Assembly: GCA_025352845.1 (NCBI GenBank)
Contig: JANXSC010000120.1
Location: 1-6,591 of the forward strand
DNA: 6,591 nt
Direction: 5' to 3'
DNA from: Opitutaceae bacterium
Lineage (GTDB): Bacteria; Verrucomicrobiota; Verrucomicrobiia; Opitutales; Opitutaceae
In this document: piece by piece, positions 1 through 5,857 of the stretch
How the letters are laid out: every line of letters starts with the position of its first letter
How positions within the stretch are numbered: position 1 is the stretch's first letter
Program-made: the position numbers and the translations under genes
Notes under the pieces: generated by a model
What the model saw: the letters and a program-made list of their open reading frames with translations, nothing else
The model's database searches: none
What the model was told of the DNA's origin: nothing

Positions 1-596
1 CGCGCCGCCTCGGTGAAATTTTCCCGCGAGTAAACGCACACGGCATCAGCCCCAGCTTCGCGCGCGAACGTGGCCTTGTCGTCGGTGCCGACGGTCGCGA
101 GCACCCGCGCACCGCGTTTCTTCGCGATTTGAGTGAGCAGCAATCCGGTGCCACCCGCCGCCGCGTGGATGAGCGCCGTATCGCCCGCCTTCAGCGCGAA
201 GGTGTCGCACGCGAGGTAGTGCGCCGTCATGCCCTGAAGCAGCACCGCTGCGGCGAGCTGTGAAGTCACTCCCGCGGGCACGCGCACGAGCTGCGCCGCC
301 GGCGCGATCGCCTCCTGCGCGTAAGCACCGTTGGACGAAACCGTCGCCACGCGATCGCCGACGTGAAACTCCGTTACGCCCGCGCCAATCGCGGTAACGA
401 CGCCCGCGGCTTCCTGACCCACAGTGAACGGCAGCGGCATCGGATAGAGCCCGCTGCGCTTGTAGGTGTCGATGAAGTTGAGCCCCGCCGCCTCGACGCG
501 GAATCGCACCTCGCCCGGACCGGGCGAGGGAACTGCAATCTCCTCGGCGCGGAGATTTTCCGCTCCGCCGGTTTCGTGAATACGGATGGCGAGCAT
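1..596 (-). CDS. NADPH:quinone oxidoreductase, zinc-independent MDR family (3' end cut by window edge)
   Basis: This is the N-terminal ~198 residues of an expected ~325-aa medium-chain dehydrogenase/reductase of the quinone oxidoreductase (QorA-like) branch, which reduces quinones or related enones with NADPH in the cytoplasm. The GroES-like domain is recognisable from GLNFIDTYKRSGLYP followed by VGQEAAGVV and VGDRVA. The Rossmann fold starts at about residue 140 with HAAAGGTGLLLTQIAK, the nucleotide loop; the family more often has AAGGVG, so a Thr replaces a Val. The structural-zinc cysteine cluster of alcohol dehydrogenases is absent, which fits the quinone reductase branch. I chose the ATG at 596 because it gives MLAIRIHETGG, which lines up with the usual family N-terminus. 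An in-frame ATG at 608 would add MKSD. Neither start has a Shine-Dalgarno sequence. It lies downstream of carB in the same direction, and the repeat at 613–709 occupies its upstream region. The exact substrate cannot be told from sequence. Confidence 0.9.
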   Translation of the reverse strand, partial: MLAIRIHETGGAENLRAEEIAVPSPGPGEVRFRVEAAGLNFIDTYKRSGLYPMPLPFTVGQEAAGVVTAIGAGVTEFHVGDRVATVSSNGAYAQEAIAPAAQLVRVPAGVTSQLAAAVLLQGMTAHYLACDTFALKAGDTALIHAAAGGTGLLLTQIAKKRGARVLATVGTDDKATFAREAGADAVCVYSRENFTEAA

Positions 597-612
597 GTCA
601 GATTTCATTGGT

Positions 613-709
613 TGTCATTCTGAACGCAGAGAAGAATCCAGCAGGAGAAACAATAGCGATTATCCGATTTGAAAGTCCCATTGGATTCTTTGCTGCGCTC
701 AGAATGACA
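613..709. repeat. 97-bp inverted-repeat element (TCATTCTGA type) between carB and qor
   Basis: Two 28-nt arms, 613–640 and 682–709, are inverted copies that agree at 25 of 28 positions and flank a 41-nt spacer. The left arm begins TGTCATTCTGAACGCAG and the right arm, read in reverse complement, begins TGTCATTCTGAGCGCAG. I recognise the core TCATTCTGAGCG…AAGAATC as an intergenic repeat scattered through many bacterial genomes; when translated by accident it gives peptides such as VILSAAKNP. The element starts 16 bp after the carB stop and ends 4 bp before the upstream candidate qor start. A carB transcript reading into it would form a long stem, so it could act as a processing or attenuation site. 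No T tract follows, so it is not an ordinary intrinsic terminator. Confidence 0.85.
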
Positions 710-725
710 GGCGCGGGGGATCGTG

Positions 726-3700
726 TCACCCGATCACGTTGACGTTGCCCTTGTATTTCTGAATCGGGCGCACGCCGACGTGCTTTTCCTTGAGGGCCTT
801 GATGCCTTCGACGGCGGCGGCGGCGCCCGTGATCGTCGTCATGATGCACACGTTGCGCGCATACGCCGCGGAGCGAATCGCGTTTTCGTCGCGGCGCGGG
901 ATCATGCCGCCGGGCGTGTTGATCACCATTTGGATTTGGCCGTTCTTGATCAGATCCACGGTGTTCGGCCGGCCCTCGGCGATCTTCGCAATGCGCTTCA
1001 CGGCGATACCGGCATCGGCGAGCGTCTTCGCGGTGCCGCTCGTGGAGTAGATGACGAAGCCGAGTTTTTCGAGATCGCGTGCGATGGTGACGGCGCGCTG
1101 CTTGTCGCCGTCCTTCACGGAGAGAAACACGTTGCCCTTCACCGGCAGGCCCGGCTTCGCGGCGGCCTGCGCCTTCGCAAACGCCACGCCGAGATCTGCG
1201 TCGATCCCCATGACCTCGCCGGTCGAGCGCATCTCGGGGCCGAGCGCGATGGTCGCGCCGGGGAAACGCACGAAGGGAAACACGGCTTCCTTCACGCACC
1301 AATGTTTCGGCGTCAGCTCCTTGGTGAAGCCGAGATCCTTGAGCTTCGCGCCCGTCATTACCTTGGCCGCAAGTTTCGCGAGCGGCACGCCGATCGCCTT
1401 GGCGACAAACGGCACGGTGCGCGACGCGCGCGGGTTCACTTCGAGGACGAACAGCACGTTGTCCTTGATCGCGAACTGCACGTTCATCAGACCGATCACT
1501 TTGAGTTCCTTCGCGAGCGCGTGCGTGGCCTGGCGCACGGTGTTGAGCATGTCGGCGGAGAGCGTGTGCGGCGGCATCACCATCGCGGCGTCGCCGGAGT
1601 GGACGCCGGCATACTCGATGTGCTCGAGCATGCCGCCGATGACGGACATCTCGCCGTCGCTGATGCAATCAACGTCGAGCTCGATCGCGTCTTCGAGAAA
1701 TTTGTCGATGAGCACGGGCTTGTCGGGCATCACGTCGAACGCCTGGCGCACGACGGCCTTAAATTCATCCTCGCTGTAAACGATAAACATGCCGCGGCCG
1801 CCGAGCACGAACGACGGGCGGAGCAGCACGGGGAAACCGATCTCGTGGGCGGCCTTGAGCGCGTCGGTCTCGTTCATCGCCGTGCGGTTTGCGGGCGACT
1901 TGAGGCCGGTCTTGTCGAGCACCGCGGAGAATTGCTTCCGGTCCTCGGCGAGTTCGATGCTCTCGGGCGAGGTGCCGATCACGTTCACGCCGTTTTTCTT
2001 CAACGCGGTGGCGAGGTTGAGCGGCGTCTGGCCGCCGAACTGCACGATCACGCCGTCGCATTTTTCCTGCTGATAAATCTCCAGCACGTCCTCCAGCGTG
2101 AGCGGCTCGAAGTAGAGGCGGTCGCTGGTGTCGTAGTCGGTCGAGACAGTCTCGGGATTCGAGTTCACCATCACGCTCTCGTAACCGATCTCGCGCAGGG
2201 CGAAGCTCGCGTGGACGCAGCAGTAGTCGAACTCAATGCCCTGGCCGATGCGGTTGGGGCCGCCGCCGAGGATCATGATTTTCTTTTTGCCGCTCGGCGG
2301 GAGCACTTCGTTTTCGTCGCCGTAGCTCGAGTAGTAGTAGGGCGTGAACGCCTCGAACTCCGCCGCGCACGTGTCGACGAGCCGGTAAGTAGTGTTGATC
2401 CCGCGCTTCTTCCGTTCTGCACGGACGGTCGCGAGGTCGCTCTTCAGAATGTGCGCGAGCTGCGCGTCGGAGAAACCAAACTGCTTCGCGCGGCGCAGCA
2501 TGTCCGTGTCGATCGGGAGTGGCATGGGCGTCCCGCCCATGTTCACCGGCGGGACGCCCGTGCCACATTTCTTCAGCGCCTCCTCCATCTCAAAAATCTC
2601 GTGGAGCTGTGTGAGGAACCACGGATCGATCTTCGTAAGATCGAAGATGCGCTCGACGGTGTAGCCGGCGCGGAACGCGTGGCGGATGAAGAAAATCCGC
2701 TCGGCGTTAGGCGTGCCGAGTTTCGCGTTGAGCGTCTTTTCGTCGACGGGTTCGTCGCCGCCGTGCTTGCCACCGCCGCCGAAGCCGCGCGCGCCGATTT
2801 CGAGCGAGCGCAGGCATTTCTGCATCGATTCCTTGAACGTGCGGCCGATGGCCATCGCCTCGCCGACCGACTTCATCGCGGAGGTCAGCGTGGTGTCGGC
2901 GTCGGGAAATTTCTCGAAAGTGAAACGCGGGATCTTCGTCACGACGTAGTCGATCGTCGGTTCGAAGCTCGCGGGCGTGAGGCGCGTGATGTCGTTGCGC
3001 AGCTCGTCGAGCGTGTAACCGACCGCGAGCTTGGCCGCGATCTTGGCGATGGGGAAACCGGTGGCCTTCGACGCGAGCGCGGAGGAGCGCGACACGCGCG
3101 GGTTCATCTCGATCACGACTTGGCGGCCGGTTTGCGGATCGATGGAGAACTGGATGTTGGAGCCGCCCGTCTCGACGCCGATCTCGCGGATGACGGCGAA
3201 CGACGCGTCGCGCATCGTCTGGTATTCCTTGTCGGAAAGCGTCATCGTCGGCGCGACTGTGATCGAGTCGCCGGTGTGCACGCCCATCGGATCGAAATTC
3301 TCGATCGAACAGATGACCACGCACTGGTCCTTGTGGTCGCGCATGACCTCCATCTCGTATTCCTTCCAGCCGAGGAGGCATTCCTCGACGAGCACCTCGT
3401 GGACCGGCGAGAGATCGATGCCGTTGGCGCAGATGCGCTCGAACTCTTCCTTGTTGTAAGCGATGCCGCCGCCTGATCCGCCGAGCGTGAACGACGGACG
3501 GATGATCAGCGGAAACGCGCCGAGAAACTCGGCCGCATCGCGCGCCTCGTTCATGTTTTTCACGGTGCGCGATTTCGCGACATCGAGGCCGATCTTGATC
3601 ATGCACTGCTTGAAGATCTCGCGGTCCTCGCCCTTGGTGATCGCCTCGGGCTTTGCGCCGATCATCTCGACGCCGTATTTCGCGAGGATGCCCTTTTGAT

Positions 3701-4007
3701 CGAGCTCCATCGAGAGGTTGAGGGCGGTCTGGCCTCCGAGGGTCGGGAGCAACGCGGAGGGGCGTTCGGCCGCGATGATCTTTTCCAGAAACTCCACCGT
3801 GAGAGGCTCGATGTAGGTGACGTCGGCGAACTCCGGGTCCGTCATGATCGTGGCCGGATTGGAGTTCACGAGGATGACGCGGTAGCCCTCCTCGCGGAGC
3901 GCCTTGCACGCCTGCGTGCCCGAGTAATCGAACTCGCAGGCCTGGCCGATCACGATGGGACCGGCACCGATGATGAGGATAGACTTCAGGTCAGAGCGCT
4001 TGGGCAT
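726..4007 (-). CDS. carB: Carbamoyl-phosphate synthase large subunit CarB
   Basis: CarB makes carbamoyl phosphate from bicarbonate, ammonia (delivered by the CarA glutaminase) and two ATP, feeding pyrimidine and arginine synthesis. The 1093-aa protein is complete (about 1073 aa in E. coli). The first ATP-grasp unit spans about residues 1–400, with GGQTALNLS, the glycine loop GGSGGGIAYN near 177 and metal ligands in IEMNPRVSRSSALASKATG (E300, N302). The oligomerisation linker runs to about 550. The second unit opens with MILGGGPNRIGQGIEFDYCC near 578 and carries VLGGRGMFIVY and LEVNPRASRTVPFVAKA. The last ~140 residues are the MGS-like allosteric domain (STSGTAKTLADAGI, KIAEGRP, VINTPGG). I chose the ATG at 4007 because MPKRSDLKSILIIGAGPIVIGQ matches the family N-terminus; an extension to 4223 adds 72 Arg-rich residues unlike the family. 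There is no Shine-Dalgarno. Residues 481–496 are encoded by an inserted palindromic repeat. carA is not adjacent upstream. Confidence 0.98.
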   Translation of the reverse strand: MPKRSDLKSILIIGAGPIVIGQACEFDYSGTQACKALREEGYRVILVNSNPATIMTDPEFADVTYIEPLTVEFLEKIIAAERPSALLPTLGGQTALNLSMELDQKGILAKYGVEMIGAKPEAITKGEDREIFKQCMIKIGLDVAKSRTVKNMNEARDAAEFLGAFPLIIRPSFTLGGSGGGIAYNKEEFERICANGIDLSPVHEVLVEECLLGWKEYEMEVMRDHKDQCVVICSIENFDPMGVHTGDSITVAPTMTLSDKEYQTMRDASFAVIREIGVETGGSNIQFSIDPQTGRQVVIEMNPRVSRSSALASKATGFPIAKIAAKLAVGYTLDELRNDITRLTPASFEPTIDYVVTKIPRFTFEKFPDADTTLTSAMKSVGEAMAIGRTFKESMQKCLRSLEIGARGFGGGGKHGGDEPVDEKTLNAKLGTPNAERIFFIRHAFRAGYTVERIFDLTKIDPWFLTQLHEIFEMEEALKKCGTGVPPVNMGGTPMPLPIDTDMLRRAKQFGFSDAQLAHILKSDLATVRAERKKRGINTTYRLVDTCAAEFEAFTPYYYSSYGDENEVLPPSGKKKIMILGGGPNRIGQGIEFDYCCVHASFALREIGYESVMVNSNPETVSTDYDTSDRLYFEPLTLEDVLEIYQQEKCDGVIVQFGGQTPLNLATALKKNGVNVIGTSPESIELAEDRKQFSAVLDKTGLKSPANRTAMNETDALKAAHEIGFPVLLRPSFVLGGRGMFIVYSEDEFKAVVRQAFDVMPDKPVLIDKFLEDAIELDVDCISDGEMSVIGGMLEHIEYAGVHSGDAAMVMPPHTLSADMLNTVRQATHALAKELKVIGLMNVQFAIKDNVLFVLEVNPRASRTVPFVAKAIGVPLAKLAAKVMTGAKLKDLGFTKELTPKHWCVKEAVFPFVRFPGATIALGPEMRSTGEVMGIDADLGVAFAKAQAAAKPGLPVKGNVFLSVKDGDKQRAVTIARDLEKLGFVIYSTSGTAKTLADAGIAVKRIAKIAEGRPNTVDLIKNGQIQMVINTPGGMIPRRDENAIRSAAYARNVCIMTTITGAAAAVEGIKALKEKHVGVRPIQKYKGNVNVIG
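2520..2565. repeat. Palindromic repeat inserted in frame inside carB
   Basis: Arms 2520–2537 (TGGCATGGGCGTCCCGCC) and 2548–2565 (reverse complement TGGCACGGGCGTCCCGCC) match at 17 of 18 positions around a 10-nt loop. On the carB strand the element is translated as residues 481–496, CGTGVPPVNMGGTPMP. The homologous stretch of E. coli CarB, between the EEKVAE helix and FLRQLKRKGF, is about 15 residues shorter, so the 46-bp unit explains most of the extra length of this CarB. I associate GTGVPPV/GGTPMP peptides with a palindromic repeat common in Verrucomicrobiota and Planctomycetota genomes (recollection, not searched). The reading frame is kept throughout, and the insertion falls in the linker between the two ATP-grasp halves, away from both active sites. 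Confidence 0.85.
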
Positions 4008-4178
4008 GAACGTAGATTTCGGCGAAGGTTGAGAACGCCGAAACGCGCGGCAAGCGGGAAAGCGGCGTTTCAGATTTTTGGGACCCGAACCTTGTGCGTT
4101 CGCCGAAAAAAATCCCACCTTCCTCGCCTGGCGACCAATGCCGGCTCGCCGCGCGAACGCGCGCGGAAAACGGTCGAA
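4008..4178 (-). other. carB leader / upstream region
   Basis: This is the non-coding stretch between the double-hairpin repeat and the carB ATG. No purine-rich Shine-Dalgarno precedes the ATG; the last bases read CCGAAATCTACGTTC. I see no convincing -35/-10 pair; the best, TTGCCG with AACCTT at 17-nt spacing close to the start, has a very poor -10. A run of seven T on the minus strand (4106–4112) is next to a weak 5-bp stem (4086–4090 with 4098–4102), but the run is on the wrong side of the stem for a terminator or attenuator acting on carB. No pyrimidine-responsive leader ORF or riboswitch is apparent. Confidence 0.4.
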
Positions 4179-4250
4179 AGTAGGGCGACGTCTCCGACCT
4201 GCCCTCGAATACTTCACGCGCAAAAGGGCGAGTCAAAGACTCGCCCTACT
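4179..4250. repeat. 72-bp double-hairpin palindromic repeat (AGTAGGGCGA…TCGCCCTACT)
   Basis: The element has perfect 10-bp terminal inverted repeats: AGTAGGGCGA at 4179–4188 and TCGCCCTACT at 4241–4250. Inside are two related hairpins. The right one, 4225–4247, is a perfect 10-bp stem (AGGGCGAGTC / GACTCGCCCT) with an AAA loop. The left one, 4182–4205, is imperfect: AGGGC pairs with GCCCT, and GTC pairs with GAC around a TCC loop. The outer arms pair over 14 bp with one bulged base. Such a pair of related palindromes resembles a REP doublet. It lies about 170 bp upstream of carB and also supplies the stop codon of the small ORF at 4233–4439. Confidence 0.8.
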
Positions 4251-4439
4251 CTCATACGCCCAGCGTCCGTCGGTCGACAACGGCGCGAATCGCACCGTTT
4301 GCAGCGCCGTCCGCGCCGCACTCGGGAAACGCAAAGCGAGCGACGGCGTCTCGACGTGGGACCAAGATTTCAGCAGGCGATTGGCAACGCCGGGCGAGAA
4401 CCGGAAGGTGCCGTAGGTGGCGTGCGATTTGGGTTTCAT
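4233..4439 (-). CDS. Possible small hypothetical protein (68 aa), C-terminus within a repeat
   Basis: I do not recognise this protein. The ATG at 4439 opens MKPKSHATYGTFRFSPGV and the frame runs 68 residues to a TGA at 4233–4235. Support for coding is codon usage: third positions are G or C in roughly four of five codons, while second positions are clearly lower, as in the real genes here. The protein is basic, without a signal peptide, membrane segment or cysteine motif. The last residues, from about the Ser-Arg of YESRASL, and the stop codon come from the palindromic repeat, so the original gene may have been longer and been cut by the insertion. There is no Shine-Dalgarno. An upstream in-frame ATG at 4493 would add 18 residues and run through the hairpin at 4463–4481. 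It could equally be a gene remnant or a chance ORF. Confidence 0.35.
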   Translation of the reverse strand: MKPKSHATYGTFRFSPGVANRLLKSWSHVETPSLALRFPSAARTALQTVRFAPLSTDGRWAYESRASL

Positions 4440-4462
4440 GGCGCACACGATACGCGAGGCGG

Positions 4463-4481
4463 TGGGACATCCGCTGTCCCA
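4463..4481. repeat. Small palindrome / hairpin downstream of the response regulator
   Basis: TGGGACA (4463–4469) and TGTCCCA (4475–4481) form a perfect 7-bp stem with a 5-nt loop (TCCGC), starting 53 nt past the response-regulator stop. It could mark the 3' end of the pilC–regulator transcript, but no T-rich tract follows on the minus strand, so it is not a standard intrinsic terminator. It may be another short dispersed repeat; copies elsewhere would be needed to tell. Confidence 0.5.
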
Positions 4482-4534
4482 GCCCGGTCGCACGCCCAGA
4501 TATTTACGCCCAGCAAACGCGGCGCACGATCACC

Positions 4535-5791
4535 TCACGCGGTTTTCGCGAATTCGATGCCGAGGACGCGGACGGCCGCGGCGTGGTCGTTGCGGCAGGC
4601 GTGCAGCACCATGTCGGTGTATTGTTTTTCCTGCCCCATGAGATATTCGGCGAGCGTCGGCCAGTGCTTCAGTTCGCGCAGGCGCAGCGGGAGTTGCGCG
4701 GAGGTGATCACGCGCGCGTCGGTGGTCGCGGCGATTTTCGAGACGACCTGGCCGAGTTCGGTGAGATTGCCCGGCCAGTGGTAGGCGGCCATCAGCGCGA
4801 TCGCATCATCCGTAAACTCGATGAGGTTGGCGTCGAAGGCCGGATTCGTCGCCTGCGCCGCGTAGTGTTTCACGAGCAGCGGAATATCGTCGAGCCGCTC
4901 GCGCATGGGCGGCAGCTGCACCGGCAGCGAGGCGACGCGATAGAAGAGTTCGTCGTGAAATTTCCCCTCGTCGACCAGTTTCTCCAGGTCGGCGTTCGTC
5001 GTGCAGACCAGGCGGAACCCGTGCGCGGTGTTGCGCAGGACACTCACGAGTTCCTTTTGCACCGTCTCGCTGAGACAGTGGAGGTGCTGGAGAAAGAGCG
5101 TGCCGCCCTTGGCCTGCTTCACCCACGCGCCACCCTCGCCATTCTGGCCGAGCAGGCCCTCGCGGAAATTGGCCTCGGAACTCACCGAGCAATCGATGCG
5201 CACGAGCGAGGTCTCGGGCGCGCCACTCACGGAGTGGAGAATCTCCGCCACGGAACTCTTGCCGGTGCCGTTCTCGCCGATGAGCAGCACGGGTGTGCGC
5301 ACGGTCGCGAGCTTCTTCACCTGCGCCACGAGGCGCGTGAGCTTGGGACTCTTGCCGATCAGCCGGCTGTCGATGTCCGCGGTTTTGGCGCCGGGGCCGG
5401 CGGTCGCGGCGGCACGCTCCGCCTGAAATTTCCGGAACTCCAGGCCGCGCTTGAGCGTGGCAATCAGTTCATCGACGCGAAACGGTTTTTGCAGGTAGTC
5501 AAATGCGCCGAACTTCAGCGCCTGCACCGCACTCTCGGTCGAGGCATATGCGGTCATGATGATCACGACGGCGCTGGGATCGTAGGCCTTGAGCTGCTTG
5601 AGCAGCGTGATGCCGTCCATCGGCTTCATGTCGATGTCCGCGAGGACGAGGTCGAACTTGTCGGCCTTGTAGCGGACGAGCGCCTTTTCGCCATCGGTGG
5701 CAAACGCCGTCGCAAATCCGGTGGGTGCGATCACGGCCTCCAGCATCTCGTGGATGGAGACCAAGTCGTCGACGATAAGAACGGAAGGCAT
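4535..5791 (-). CDS. Degenerate NtrC/PilR-family response regulator (REC + AAA+-like + truncated Fis-type HTH)
   Basis: The protein (418 aa) has NtrC-family architecture. Residues 1–120 are a receiver domain with acidic pair D8/D9, phosphoacceptor D52 (LADIDMKPMDG), T80 and K102 (QKPF), all intact. A linker (121–142) leads to a sigma-54-type AAA+ domain (143–372) with Walker A GENGTGKS (172–179), TTN sensor I near 264, and FYRVASLP and LPPMRERLDDIPLLVKHY well kept. Other key parts are missing: GAFTGA reads GAWVKQ (221–226), Walker B reads TLFLQHL, with Q and H for the usual D and E (235–236), and the sensor II arginine of WPGNVREL is T344. The Fis-type helix-turn-helix (about 395–418) stops after AAAVRVLGIEFAKTA, lacking most of the recognition helix. 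It should still accept phosphate but probably cannot remodel sigma-54 RNA polymerase. It sits 66 bp downstream of pilC, suggesting pilus-linked signalling; no kinase is in view. The start at 5791 fits the receiver N-terminus (MPSVLIVDD); there is no Shine-Dalgarno. Confidence 0.9.
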   Translation of the reverse strand: MPSVLIVDDLVSIHEMLEAVIAPTGFATAFATDGEKALVRYKADKFDLVLADIDMKPMDGITLLKQLKAYDPSAVVIIMTAYASTESAVQALKFGAFDYLQKPFRVDELIATLKRGLEFRKFQAERAAATAGPGAKTADIDSRLIGKSPKLTRLVAQVKKLATVRTPVLLIGENGTGKSSVAEILHSVSGAPETSLVRIDCSVSSEANFREGLLGQNGEGGAWVKQAKGGTLFLQHLHCLSETVQKELVSVLRNTAHGFRLVCTTNADLEKLVDEGKFHDELFYRVASLPVQLPPMRERLDDIPLLVKHYAAQATNPAFDANLIEFTDDAIALMAAYHWPGNLTELGQVVSKIAATTDARVITSAQLPLRLRELKHWPTLAEYLMGQEKQYTDMVLHACRNDHAAAVRVLGIEFAKTA

Positions 5792-5857
5792 GGGGCGGAA
5801 GGGCTGGGCCGAGAAGGGCCGGAGGGTAAGGTGAGGTCGAAGCGAGCGGGTCGCGGA

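Noticed and set aside
598..1668. A 356-codon minus-strand frame overlapping the 3' part of carB
   Set aside because: It is an out-of-frame, Arg-rich shadow of carB; its end runs through the 613–709 repeat, giving the typical accidental peptide VILSAAKNP.
723..3476. A 917-codon open frame on the plus strand opposite carB
   Set aside because: It lies wholly antisense to an unmistakable carB, and its His/Arg/Asp/Val-rich composition is the usual shadow of a GC-rich gene read in the opposite strand.
4080..4116. Possible terminator or attenuator in the carB leader (5-bp stem plus seven-T run)
   Set aside because: On the carB strand the T run precedes the stem instead of following it, and on the other strand the stem is followed by A, so neither direction gives an intrinsic terminator.
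4008..4223. N-terminal 72-residue extension of CarB
   Set aside because: The extension is Arg-rich, without homology to CarB N-termini, while MPKRSDLKSILIIGAGP at 4007 matches the family start.
3696..4784. A 362-codon plus-strand frame crossing the carB upstream region
   Set aside because: It overlaps carB and the response regulator antisense at its two ends, includes the repeats, and shows no recognisable domain.
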